64,000 nt of DNA, taken from positions 620,001-684,000 of the forward strand of contig CAWIFQ010000005.1 in the NCBI GenBank assembly GCA_963835495.1, written 5' to 3'. Each line of letters starts with the position of its first letter. Within the stretch, counting starts at the first letter, position 1. Both the position numbers and the translations under genes were made by a program. Of the stretch, positions 1-8,607 are shown in pieces. The notes beneath the pieces were generated by a model. The model searched no databases and had not been told where the DNA came from. It worked only from the letters and a program-made list of their open reading frames with translations. The DNA comes from Acaudatibacter sp963835495. GTDB lineage: Bacteria > Pseudomonadota > Alphaproteobacteria > Caulobacterales > Caulobacteraceae.

Positions 1-547
1 CGGCGTCAGCCCTCCGACTTGTCGTCGCTCTGGATCGAGACTGTTCGCGCGACACCTGCTGCTGCCAGTAGGCTGGCCCCGTCGCGCGGCTTGAACATGG
101 TCCGCGGCGCGCCGGTCTTGCTGACCACCGCGAAGGTGTTGGTCTTGGCGTCGTAGAGCAGCGCATCGCCATTGGCGCGCGCCACCTTCTGCACGCCGGT
201 CGGCGGCGTATCGACGAAGGCGTGCACCTTGGCGACGTAGTCGGCCTCGCTGGCCGCGCCGAAGTCCTTGCCGTTCTTGCCGAACTGATAGTCGGCGTTC
301 TCCTGGGCGGTGTGCTTGCGGTTGGCCGCCCAGATCGGCTTGCCGTCGCTCGCCAGCGGCGCCGGCGCATCGCGCGGATCGGTCGACGCAACCGTCTGGC
401 TCGCCCCGCCCGCCTGCCCGCTCTGGCCCGCGGCGCTGATCGACGCCGGCGGTTGGCCGGCGCCTTGCTGGTCGCCGACGGCCCTGCGTCGCAGGCGCCC
501 AGCGAAAGGGCGAGCGCGGTCGCCCCCACCAAAAAGACAACCCTCAT
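1..547 (-). CDS. Partial secreted lipoprotein, unknown function, frameshifted
   Basis: The reading starts at the ATG at 547-545, behind a GGGGA ribosome-binding site. It begins with a hydrophobic signal peptide ending in a lipobox (LSLGAC), so the mature protein should be an outer-membrane or periplasmic lipoprotein. A Gln/Gly/Ala-rich linker follows, then a soluble segment containing IWAANRKHTAQENADYQF and VHAFVDTPPTGVQKVAR. Two single-base frame changes are visible. One lies in the linker near 460. The other lies near 80, where the other frame reads YWQQQVSREQ and stays open to the window edge. The true C-terminus may therefore lie outside the window. I do not recognise the family. Confidence 0.6.
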   Translation of the reverse strand, partial: MRVVFLVGATALALSLGACDAGPSATSKAPANRRRRSAPRARAGRRAGRARRLRRPIRAMRRRRWRATASRSGRPTASTPPRRTPTISSARTARTSARPARPTTSPRCTPSSIRRRPACRRWRAPMAMRCSTTPRPTPSRWSARPARRGPCSSRATGPAYWQQQVSREQSRSRATTSRRADA

Positions 548-667
548 TTCCATTCCCCAGTCCATCACCGCAACCTGCGGCATCGTGAACAAAGAAAGAA
601 CACTACGCGAGGTTTGTCTAGTGGATTCCTGCGCTGTATGAGCAGGCGCCTTTCTGGAGGGCCGGAC

Positions 668-1885
668 GTGAGCCAGCGGCGCGTGCTTCTGATCGTCGGC
701 GGCGGCGTCGCGGCCTACAAGGCGCTGGAGCTGGCGCGCCTGTTCCGCAAGGCCGACGTCGCCGTGCGGCCGATCCTGACCGCGGCCGGCGCCGAGTTCG
801 TCACCCCGCTCTCGCTGGCCGCCCTGGGCGAGGACAAGGTCTACCAGGACCTGTTCAGCCTCACCGACGAGGCGCGAGATGGGCCACATCGAGCTGTCGC
901 GCTCGGCCGACCTGGTGGTCGTGGCCCCGGCGACGGCCGACCTGATGGCCAAGGCGGCGAACGGTCTGGCCGGCGACCTGGCCTCCACCACCCTGCTGGC
1001 CACCGACAAGCCGGTGCTGATGGCGCCGGCGATGAACGTGCGGATGTGGCTGCACGCCGCCACCCAGCGCAACCTCGCCCGGCTCAAGGCGGACGGCGTC
1101 GGCTTCGTCGGACCGGACGAGGGCGCCATGGCCTGCGGCGAGTTCGGGCCTGGGCGCATGGCCGAGCCGGAGGCGATCTTCGACGCGGCGATGGCGATGT
1201 TGGGCGCGGCACCCGGCGGCGGCGGACGGCTGGCCGGCAAGCACGTGCTGATCACCGCCGGCCCCACGGCCGAGCCGATCGACCCGGTGCGGGTGATCAC
1301 CAACCGCTCCTGCGGCAAGCAGGGCTACGCCATCGCCGGCGCGCTGGCGGCGCTGGGCGCGCGGGTGACGCTGGTGTCCGGGCCGGTGGCGATTTCGGCG
1401 CCGCCCGGCGTGACCCGCGTCGACGTCGAGACCGCGCGAACAGATGCTGGCCGCCTGCAAGGCGGCGTTGCCCGCCGACGCCGCCGTCTGCGTCGCCGCC
1501 GTCGCCGACTGGCGCGCCGACGAGGTGTTCGAGGTGAAGATGAAGAAGAGCCACGAAGGGCCGCCGACCATCCGTCTGGTCGAGAACCCGGACATCCTGG
1601 CGACGCTCTCGGCCCACCGCGCGGGCCGCCCGAAGCTGGTGGTCGGGTTCGCCGCCGAGACCAACGACCTGGAGGCGCTGCGCTCGCTCGAAGCTGAAGC
1701 GCAAGGGCTGCGACTGGATCGTCGCCAACGACGTCAGCGCCGACGGCATCATGGGCGGCGACGAGAACGAGGTGCTGCTGGTCTATCCTCAGGGTACCGA
1801 TCACTGGCCGCGCGCCTCGAAGACCGAGGTCGCCCGCCGCCTCGCCGAACGCATCGCCGCGGATCTGCTCGGGGAGCGGGCGTGA
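668..1885 (+). CDS. coaBC: Bifunctional phosphopantothenoylcysteine decarboxylase/phosphopantothenate-cysteine ligase
   Basis: This is the cytosolic coenzyme A enzyme that joins cysteine to 4'-phosphopantothenate and then decarboxylates the product. The N-terminal flavoprotein half shows the FMN-binding stretch GGGVAAYKALELARLF, the PAMNVRMW motif and the substrate clamp ACGEFGPGRM. The ligase half shows LITAGPTAEPIDPVR, TNRSCGKQGYAIA, AAVADWR, VENPDILATLS and GFAAETNDLE. I chose the GTG at 668 because a GGAGG lies just upstream. The gene is split over frames at about 868, 1436 and 1690, each repaired by removing one base. Its TGA overlaps the GTG of dut, so the two genes form an operon. A Cys replaces the usual second Ser in TNRSSGKQG. 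Confidence 0.93.
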
Positions 1886-2336
1886 GCGTCGACGATCGCG
1901 GTCAAGCGGCTGCCGCACGGCGAGGGCCTGCCGCTGCCGGCCTACGAGACCGCCCACGCCGCCGGCATGGACCTGCGCGCCGCGCGTGCCGGAGGACGAG
2001 CCGATGACCCTGCGCCCTGGCGACCGTCACGCCGTGCCGACCGGTCTGTCGATCGCGATCCCGCCCGGCTTCGAGGGCCAGGTGCGGCCGCGGTCGGGTC
2101 TCGCCTTCCGCAATGGCGTCACCTGCCTCAATTCTCCGGGTACCGTCGACGCCGACTATCGCGGCGAGGTGAAGGTGATCCTGATCAACCTGGGTCCCGA
2201 AGACTTCGTCATCCGCCGCGGCGACCGCATCGCCCAGCTGCTGATCGCCCCCGTGGCCCAGGCAAGCTGGCGCGAGACCGACGCCCTGGACGAGACCGCC
2301 CGCGGCGGCGGCGGCTTCGGCTCGACAGGGCGATGA
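1882..2336 (+). CDS. dut: Deoxyuridine 5'-triphosphate nucleotidohydrolase (dUTPase)
   Basis: The enzyme hydrolyses dUTP to dUMP and pyrophosphate, which keeps uracil out of DNA and feeds thymidylate synthesis. All five motifs of the trimeric dUTPase family are visible in order: GMDLRAA, RPRSGLAFRNG, NSPGTVDADYRGEVKV, RRGDRIAQLLIAPV and the C-terminal RGGGGFGSTGR that closes over the active site. The length of about 150 residues is normal. The GTG start overlaps the coaBC stop. Two single-base insertions (near 1892 and 1984) break the first 35 codons; from 1986 on the frame is intact. Confidence 0.94.
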
Positions 2337-2451
2337 GCCGCGGTTCTCGGTGCGCAAATCCAGGCCCACGCTCGTGCGCCAGGTTCGAATGCGATACTGG
2401 CGTTGGGCCGGCCCCACGGCTCAGGTCTCGCCACGCAACACGGAGGCTCGG

Positions 2452-3102
2452 ATGAGCGCCAGCGACGAACAAGCCCTGCGACGCGACCTGGTCGTGCAGT
2501 ACAAACGCTCCGCGGAGCTGAAGCTGAACGAACTGGCCTCGGGCAACGTCAGCTGCCGCTGCGGCGCGGGCATGCTGATCTCGCCCACCGGCGCCTCGGC
2601 CGAATCCATCACCGAGGATGCGGTGGTCTACGTCGGGCCGGACGGCGAGTGGAGCGGCGCCCACGCGCCGTCCTCCGAATGGCAGATGCACGCGGCGATC
2701 TATCACCGCTACGCCGACACCAAGGCGGTGGTTCACACCCACTCCGACTACTGCGTCGCGGTCGCCAGCCATAACCGTCCGCTGCCCGGCTTCCACTACC
2801 TGGTCGGGGTCTTCGGCGGCGACGACGTGCCCTGCGTGCCCTACGCCACCTATGGATCGGTGGCGTTGGCCGAGAGCGCGGCCGATGCGCTGGCGGAGCG
2901 CTCGGCCTGCCTGCTCGGCAACCACGGCATGATCTGTCGCGCCCGCAGCCTGAGATCGGCGGTTGGCCTGGCGCACCGGCTGGAGATCATGTGTCGCCAG
3001 TATGTGCTGGCGCGGCAGCTGGGCGAGCCTTCGCGGCTGACGCCGGCGCAGTGGGAGGACTTCTTCGCCAAGTCGCGGCAAGCCAGCTACGGCAAGGCCT
3101 AG
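2452..3102 (+). CDS. Class II aldolase/adducin-family protein
   Basis: This is a metal-dependent aldolase of the fuculose-1-phosphate aldolase fold, about 216 residues. HTHSDY supplies two zinc ligands and CLLGNHGMIC a third. The conserved acid lies in SSEWQMHAAIY, and the substrate-phosphate loop is ASGNVSCR. The ATG at 2452 follows a GGAGG at optimal distance; the open frame continues upstream but overlaps dut. The next gene, 12 nt downstream, is a PfkB kinase. The pair therefore looks like a two-step unit in which a sugar or sugar-like compound is phosphorylated and then cleaved. The substrate cannot be read from the sequence. Confidence 0.85.
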   Translation: MSASDEQALRRDLVVQYKRSAELKLNELASGNVSCRCGAGMLISPTGASAESITEDAVVYVGPDGEWSGAHAPSSEWQMHAAIYHRYADTKAVVHTHSDYCVAVASHNRPLPGFHYLVGVFGGDDVPCVPYATYGSVALAESAADALAERSACLLGNHGMICRARSLRSAVGLAHRLEIMCRQYVLARQLGEPSRLTPAQWEDFFAKSRQASYGKA

Positions 3103-3114
3103 GAGCGGACCGGC

Positions 3115-4059
3115 ATGACCTCTGGGCTCCTGACCATCGGCCTCACCACGCTCGACATCGTCGCGCATCCGATCGACGCGCTGACCCACACCGAACGGGC
3201 GCTCATCATCGACGGCATCGCCTGCACGCCGGCGGGCACCGCCGGCGGCGCGGCGATGGTCGCCGCCAAGCTCGGCGTGCCGACGACCATCGTCGGCGCG
3301 GTCGGCGACGACATGATCGGCGCCTTCGTGCGGCTCGGCTTCGAGTTGGTCGGCGTCGACACCCGCCTGCTGGCCATCCGGCCCGGCGAGCGCACCTCGA
3401 CCACCCTGCTGGCGGTGGAGACGGGCGGGACGCGCTCGAGTTACCACGCGGTCGGCGCTGGCGGCGGCGCGGCCATCGACGACGCCGTCGTCGCCGCGGC
3501 CTGCGCCAGCGGTTTCGTCCACTACGCCTCGGTCGGCGGGCGGGCGAGCGACGGCGGCCCTGGCGCGGAGCTGCTGCGCGCGGCCAAGGCGGCCGGCGCG
3601 GTGGTCACCTGCGACCTGATCGGCCCCCGCCGCTCGGCGCTGGACGAGCTGAAGCGCCTGCTCCCTCATGTCGACTACTTCATGCCGAGCGCCGCCGAGG
3701 CGACGTTCCTGTCGGAGCTCGACGACCTGGCCGCCGCCGCGGAGCTGTTCCGCTCGCTGGGCGCGGGGGCCTGCATCATCAAGAACGGGCGCCAGGGCTC
3801 CTACGTCTCGATCGGATCGGAGCGCCGCACCGTGCCGGCTCACGCCATCCAGCCAGTCGACACCACCAGCTGCGGCGATAGCTACTGCGCCGGGTTCATC
3901 GCCGCCCTGGCGCAGGGCTGGCCGCCGCTGGAAGCCTGCCGGTTCGCGACCGCGACGGCCGCCCTGGTCGCCCAGGGCCTGGGCACCTTGGGCAAGCTGC
4001 AAGGCTTCGCCGAGACCGAGGCCGCGATGCGCGCGACGGCGCTGGCCGAGGGGACGTGA
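3115..4059 (+). CDS. PfkB-family carbohydrate kinase
   Basis: This is a ribokinase-like sugar kinase of 314 residues. The N-terminal sugar-binding glycine pair lies in PAGTAGGAAMVAAKLG. The C-terminal signature DTTSCGDSYCAGFIAAL carries the catalytic Asp in the GD pair, but SC replaces the usual GA of the anion-hole motif DTTGAGD. It is cotranscribed with the class II aldolase upstream (12 nt gap), so the likely product is a phosphorylated ketose-like substrate for that aldolase. No sugar transporter or regulator is adjacent. A nucleoside or deoxysugar salvage role is possible but unproven. Confidence 0.85.
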   Translation: MTSGLLTIGLTTLDIVAHPIDALTHTERALIIDGIACTPAGTAGGAAMVAAKLGVPTTIVGAVGDDMIGAFVRLGFELVGVDTRLLAIRPGERTSTTLLAVETGGTRSSYHAVGAGGGAAIDDAVVAAACASGFVHYASVGGRASDGGPGAELLRAAKAAGAVVTCDLIGPRRSALDELKRLLPHVDYFMPSAAEATFLSELDDLAAAAELFRSLGAGACIIKNGRQGSYVSIGSERRTVPAHAIQPVDTTSCGDSYCAGFIAALAQGWPPLEACRFATATAALVAQGLGTLGKLQGFAETEAAMRATALAEGT

Positions 4060-4220
4060 CGGGTGGCTTGACAGCTATCGCCATCGGCACAAAATCGCCG
4101 GCGGTCGAACGAGGCGACCAACGGTCCGCGTAAAGGGTTGAACCCGCCTCCTGCAGACAACCGATCGCATCTTCTTCTGCCCGAAACCGCGGACGCCGGG
4201 CGCAAGGGAGAAGGTGTTCC

Positions 4221-5063
4221 ATGCTTAGACCCAAGCCCATACCGGCGCGTCCCAGCCTCGAGTGGTTGAGGAAAACCGCCAAGGACCGCGCCGCCGAGCT
4301 GCGCGCCGCCCAGCCGGCGGCCAGGCTCAGCCAGGCACAGCTCGAGATCGCCCGCGAGCACGGCTTCGCCAGCTGGCGGGCGATGAAGGCGCACGTCGAC
4401 CGGCTGACCCGGCGGCGCATCTTCGCCGAGGACGGCGCGCCGGTTCACCTGCCACGGCCGAGCCTGATCGAGGGCTGGCCGGACTTCACTCCGGAAGCGC
4501 CGCTGAGGATCTTGATCAGCGGCTGCCTGGCCGGCCTGCCGGTGCTGGTCGACGGCGGCGACCTCGGGGCTCATCCGCTGATGCAGCGGCTGCTGGGGCT
4601 GGCGAACGTGAAGGCCGTGCCGTTCTGTCCGGAGAATGTCGCGTTCGGCACGCCGCGCGAGACGCCGGACATCCACGGCGGCGACGGCCACGACGTGCTG
4701 GACGGCCGCGCCCGGGTCTATTCCGAGGCCGGCAAGGACTGGACCGAGGGCATGATCGCCGCCGCCCACCGCATGCTGGAGATCGCCAGGGCCAACCAGG
4801 TGCGGCTGGCCGTGCTGGCCGACATCAGCGCCGCCTGCGGCTCGCAGGTGATCTACCGCGGCGCCCGGGCCACCGCCGCGCACCAGATCGGCCAGGGCGT
4901 CGCCGCCGCCCTGCTGGCGCGCAACGGCGTGCCGGTGGTCAGCCAGCGCGACTACAAGACGCTCAACGCCATCTTCCGCAAGCTGAACCCCAGGTTCCGC
5001 AAACTGCCGGACCTGACGGACCACCACGAGATCGAATGGTACCGGACCTACTTCCAGACCTAG
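4221..5063 (+). CDS. DUF523/TudS-family iron-sulfur protein with an N-terminal ankyrin-like extension
   Basis: Residues from about 95 onward form a DUF523 domain, the family that includes the [4Fe-4S] thiouracil desulfidase TudS. The three cysteines that hold the cluster in that family are present, in ISGCLAG, VPFCPEN and SAACGSQ. Residues 1-60 are a separate segment (PSLEWLRKTAKDRAAEL, then REHGFASWRAMKAHVD). It matches the short helical N-terminal extension seen on many alphaproteobacterial ankyrin-repeat and related proteins. The 280-residue length is roughly a typical DUF523 protein plus that extension. The ATG at 4221 has an AGGGAGAAGG-like ribosome-binding site. Function on a sulfur-modified base is inferred from the family only. 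Confidence 0.8.
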   Translation: MLRPKPIPARPSLEWLRKTAKDRAAELRAAQPAARLSQAQLEIAREHGFASWRAMKAHVDRLTRRRIFAEDGAPVHLPRPSLIEGWPDFTPEAPLRILISGCLAGLPVLVDGGDLGAHPLMQRLLGLANVKAVPFCPENVAFGTPRETPDIHGGDGHDVLDGRARVYSEAGKDWTEGMIAAAHRMLEIARANQVRLAVLADISAACGSQVIYRGARATAAHQIGQGVAAALLARNGVPVVSQRDYKTLNAIFRKLNPRFRKLPDLTDHHEIEWYRTYFQT

Positions 5064-5116
5064 GGGCTGGCCGGCGGGTCTTGGCGCGGGCGGCCATCTG
5101 CGCCTAGGCTCGGCCC

Positions 5117-5908
5117 ATGGCGACCTTCACTTCCGGCGGGCTCAGCATCGCCTACGACGACATCACCCCCGCCGACGGCGCGCCAACGGGACCGTGTTCA
5201 TGGTGCACGGCTTCGCCACCAGCCGCGCGGAGAACTGGCGCCGGCTGGGCTGGTACGGCGCGTTCGAGCGCAAGGGCTACCGCATCGTGGCCCTCGACCT
5301 GCGCGGCCACGGCGAGAGCGACAAGCCGCACGATCCGGCCGCCTACGGCGGCGAGGCGCTGGTCGGCGACATCGTCGGCCTGATGGACCATCTGGACCTC
5401 GGCCGCGTGGACCTGCTCGGCTATTCGATGGGCTCGCGGCTCTCGCTGCAGACGGCGCTCAGCCACCCGGACCGCATCGCCAACCTGATCGTCGGCGGCG
5501 TCGGCGACCGGATGCTGAAGCCGCCGCCGGCCGAGGCGCCGACCATGACCATGGCCGAGGCGATGCGCGCCGAGGATCCCGAGACCATCACCGAAAAGAC
5601 CATGAAGGGGTTCCGCCTGTTCGCCGACGGCCAGGGCGAGGACCGGCTGGCGCTGGCGGCGTTCACCGAGGGCCGCGGCGGCTCGGCGCTCGACGGCCGA
5701 CGACCTGTTCGGCATCCGTGTCCCGACCCTGGTGGTGGCCGGCTCGCGCGACGAGATGGCCGGCGACCCGCAGGGCCTGGCCGACGCGATCCCCGGCGCC
5801 AGGTCGGTCACCCTGCCGGCCTGCGACCACTTCTCCGCCATCCCGCACGCCCTGTTCAAGGCGGCGGTGTTCGACTTCCTTGAAGGCTGGATGGACGAGC
5901 CGACGTAA
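5117..5908 (+). CDS. Alpha/beta-fold hydrolase, frameshifted
   Basis: This is a cytosolic serine hydrolase of about 260 residues. The nucleophile elbow is GYSMGS, the oxyanion-hole segment is MVHGFATS, the probable catalytic Asp lies in AGSRDEMAG, and the His lies in ACDHFSAIPH. The cap region is short and Met/Glu-rich. The frame breaks near 5183 (a deletion in the run before NGTVFMVHG) and near 5695 (an insertion). The substrate is unknown; such proteins are often carboxylesterases or lactonases. It converges with the GST gene, with only 9 nt between the stops. Confidence 0.8.
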
Positions 5909-5917
5909 GCGCGCCGC

Positions 5918-6541
5918 CTACTGCCCGATCCCGTAGGCGCCGCCTTTTTCCAGCGCCGTCTTGTAGGCCGGGCGGGCGTGGATGCGGTCGACCCAGGCGT
6001 TGAGGGCGGGCTTGTCGGCCAGGCGGCCGAACGCGCGGCCGACTTCGCCGACGAAGCTCATCTGCACGTCGGCGGCGCTGAAGTCGCCCATCAGGTAGTC
6101 TTGCCCCTCGAGGCTGCGGTTGACGTAGCCGAGGTGGTTCTCGATCTCGCTGTTGATGCGGTCCTGCAGCGGCGCCGCGCCGTCGCCGAGGCGCATCGTA
6201 TAGAGCAGCAGCATCAGCGGCAGGATCGCCGAGCCCTCGGCATAGTGCAGCCATTCCTGATACTTGTCGTAGGCTGCCGTGGACGGATCGGGCGCGAGCC
6301 GGCCGCCGCCGTAGCGGCGCACGATGTAGTCGATGATGGCGCCGGACTCGGCGACCGTGCGATCGCCGTCGGTGATCACCGGCGACTTGCCGAGCGGGTG
6401 GACCGCCTGCAGCTCCGGCGGCGCCAGGTTGGTCACCGCGTCGCGCTTGTAGAACTTGATCTCGTAGGGGAGCTGCAGCTCCTCCAGCAGCCAGAGGATG
6501 CGCTGCGACCGCGACTCGTTGAGGTGGTGGACGGTGATCAT
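5918..6541 (-). CDS. Glutathione S-transferase family protein
   Basis: This is a 207-residue cytosolic GST with a thioredoxin-like N-terminal domain: ITVHHLNESRSQRILWLLEE at the start, with Ser-Gln-Arg where the catalytic Ser/Tyr region sits. The cis-Pro motif lies in GKSPVITDGDRTVAESGAI, whose ESGAI contacts the gamma-glutamyl group of glutathione. The all-alpha C-terminal domain contains GDFSAADVQMSF, the usual N-capping signature. The coding frame is intact. A TetR gene lies directly upstream on the same strand (80 nt away), so detoxification under TetR control is plausible but unproven. Confidence 0.9.
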   Translation of the reverse strand: MITVHHLNESRSQRILWLLEELQLPYEIKFYKRDAVTNLAPPELQAVHPLGKSPVITDGDRTVAESGAIIDYIVRRYGGGRLAPDPSTAAYDKYQEWLHYAEGSAILPLMLLLYTMRLGDGAAPLQDRINSEIENHLGYVNRSLEGQDYLMGDFSAADVQMSFVGEVGRAFGRLADKPALNAWVDRIHARPAYKTALEKGGAYGIGQ

Positions 6542-6620
6542 CGGCGGCTCTCCGGCGTGGGAGGCTCACCTGCAGCGCCAACACGGCGGCAAGGCAAGCG
6601 AAAATCCCGCGCCTGAGGGC

Positions 6621-7239
6621 TTACCGCTGGCGCGACGCGTGGATCATGCGCTGGCGAAGGCCCTGGAAGATGAGCCCGACCTGGCGGTCGAACAGGGCGG
6701 TGAGGCGCTCGGAGTCGGCGCCCTCGGCGGCGGCCAGGCGGTAGTTCCAGGCGTAGGTCCCGACCAGCAGGTCGACGGCGAGTTCGAGGTCGATGCCCGG
6801 CAGCACGTCGCCGCGAGCGACGCCCTCGACCAGGCAGTCGCGGATCATGCCGCGCAGGCGCGGATTGGTCCCCATCGCCGGCAGGCCGTTCTCCCGCCAT
6901 TCGAACCCGACCGAGATGTAGGCCAGGAAGAGCCGCAGGCGGCGGAACTCGAAGGCGTAGTGGACGGCGAACAGCGAGCGGCAGCGGTCGGCGGTCGAGC
7001 CGCGCAGGTGCGGCGCGACCCGTTCCAGGTCGGCGTAGAGCTCGTCCAGCCGGTCCCCGATCACCTCGAGCAGCACGTGCGACTTCGAACTCGAATCCGG
7101 TGAACACGCTGCCGACGGAAACGCCGGCGCGGCGCGCGATCTCTCGGATCGTCGCCGCCTCGTAGCCGACCTCCTCGAACAGGTGGTGGGCGGCTTCGAG
7201 CACGCGCAGACGAGTGGCCTGCTTGCGCGTTTCCCTCAA
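6621..7239 (-). CDS. TetR/AcrR-family transcriptional regulator (first of a tandem pair)
   Basis: The N-terminal 50 residues form a TetR helix-turn-helix (RLRVLEAAHHLFEEVGYEAA, then IREIARRAGVSVGSVFTGFE). The remaining 150 residues are a helical ligand-binding domain (VLLEVIGDRLDELYADLERV onward). A single-base insertion near 7085 separates the two parts into different frames. The gene runs toward the GST gene and follows another TetR gene with a 60-nt gap, so the two may be cotranscribed. No ligand can be inferred. Confidence 0.85.
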
Positions 7240-7299
7240 CCCCGAGATGGCGCCTCTCCCTCGCGCCGACCGCGGCCACCCGAAGTGGCCGGGCCGCCC

Positions 7300-7903
7300 C
7301 TATCCGCGCCGCATGCCGGCGAGGATCGTCTTGGTCTGATCGTGAATGCGCGTCTTGACCTCGTCCAGCGTCAGGCCGTCGAGCGCGGCGCGGCGCAGGG
7401 TCGCGATGTAGCCGTCCCAGATCATATCGGCGATCAGGAAGGGGCAGCGGCCGCTCGGGTCCAGGCCGAGGTCCGATTTCACGACGGCCAGGACCAGCGA
7501 GGCGGCGTTGCGGCGTTCCAGCCGGCGACGCATCTTTTCGGCCAGGCCGGGCGTCCACAGCGCGCTCATGATCGCCTGGAACAGCGCCAGGGAGTCCAGC
7601 TGCTGCTCGGCGGCGGCGTCCAACATGGCCAGGATCGCCGGGCGTCCGCTGAGACCCTCGGCGGCGCGCCGCATCGCGGCGTAGAGCTGCAGCCTGTTCG
7701 GTCTCGGCGATATCGGTGAACAGGTCGGCCTTGTCGGTGAAGCTGGCGAACACCGCGCCGGTCGACATTCCGGCCGCCTTGGCGATGTCGCGGATAGTGG
7801 CGCCTTCGTAGCCGCGCTCCGCGAACAGCAGCTTGGCGGCGCCGACGATCTTCTCGCGGGTCCGCTGCTTGGCCAGCGCCCGCTGATTGGGGCGCTCGGC
7901 CAA
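7300..7903 (-). CDS. TetR/AcrR-family transcriptional regulator (second of a tandem pair)
   Basis: The DNA-binding domain is clear: TREKIVGAAKLLFAERGYEG, then IRDIAKAAGMSTGAVFASF. The C-terminal domain continues in another frame from about 7695 (RLQLYAAMRRAAEGL to the end TKTILAGMRRG), so one indel lies between them. The start is uncertain. The only in-frame initiator close to the domain is a TTG at 7903. An ATG at 7941 in another frame would reach it if one more indel exists. The two TetR proteins are clearly related in their first 60 residues, suggesting an old duplication. Confidence 0.8.
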
Positions 7904-8393
7904 TTCAGGGCGGTCAGACCGCTGTGCACTAGGTGGTTCATCTCGTCTTTTCCAGTCCGACCGGAAGGGCGTCGGCGCGCTGCGTGAACTGGGCGCGACA
8001 GTCCTCCACCCAGCGCGTTGGGCGCTTGGCGAGCTCGCGGGCCACGGTTCGGGCTAGGGCCGGGGACATCGGCTCTCGTCACCTTCGGGTCAATGCGTCG
8101 CCGCCGGCTTTTGAGCCAAGACGACGACCGTTGTTGGGCGAACGCGTTCGACAGGCGGACTTCATGCCAACCGCGCTGCGGCGGGCTGCTACACAAGATT
8201 TCGCGAGTTCTGCGCGTCGATTCTCTAGGATAGCGCCAAAATGACGCAATACTGGCGCTTGAGCCCATGTTGCGAAGGAAGCCGCAGCGATTGCTTTCGC
8301 TGATCATGTTCATTTGGTTTCCGGTCCCGAGCTTTTCAAGGCGTCGCTCCAACGCTTGGCCGGCGGGGTTGGATGGGCCTAGAGTCCGGTCGC
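7904..8393. other. Intergenic region upstream of the TetR pair and of the adenosyltransferase operon
   Basis: About 490 bases carry no ORF that I believe. The region must hold the promoters of the leftward TetR genes and the rightward twin-TM/adenosyltransferase genes. The only structure I see is the dyad at 8232-8259, annotated separately. Confidence 0.5.
8232..8259. promoter_or_regulatory. Inverted repeat AGCGCCA-N14-TGGCGCT, possible TetR operator
   Basis: Two perfect 7-base arms (8232-8238 and 8253-8259) flank a 14-base AT-richer spacer. The total span of 28 bases fits a dimeric regulator. It lies in the shared upstream region of the tandem TetR genes. It has no T-tract, so a terminator is less likely. 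The assignment is inferred from position only. Confidence 0.3.
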
Positions 8394-8597
8394 ATGCGTG
8401 ACATCCTTCAGGTTCTCCTCGCGATCGCTCTGCTCGCCGTGGCGGCGACCCTCGCCGTTGGTTTCTATTCCCTGTTTCGGGGCGGACAGTTCGGCCGCAC
8501 CTGGTCGAACCGGTTGATGCGGCTGCGGGTCGCGCTGCAGTTCACCGCGATCCTGTTCCTCGCCGCGCTGTTCTGGCTCAACCAAAACCACCACTGA
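8394..8597 (+). CDS. Small twin-transmembrane (HIG1-type) membrane protein
   Basis: The 67-residue protein has two predicted transmembrane helices, ILQVLLAIALLAVAATLAVG and LQFTAILFLAALFWL. They are separated by a short basic loop (RGGQFGRTWSNRLMRLR). This matches the twin-TM/HIG1 proteins often found just upstream of PduO-type adenosyltransferase genes in alphaproteobacteria. I prefer the ATG at 8394 over the one at 8373 because it starts right before the first helix. The next gene starts 10 nt downstream. Membrane location is clear; the function is not known. Confidence 0.7.
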   Translation: MRDILQVLLAIALLAVAATLAVGFYSLFRGGQFGRTWSNRLMRLRVALQFTAILFLAALFWLNQNHH

Positions 8598-8607
8598 GCC
8601 GGCGCAG

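Noticed and set aside
2209..4002. A 597-residue minus-strand ORF opposite the aldolase and kinase
   Set aside because: No motif, and both plus-strand genes are well supported.
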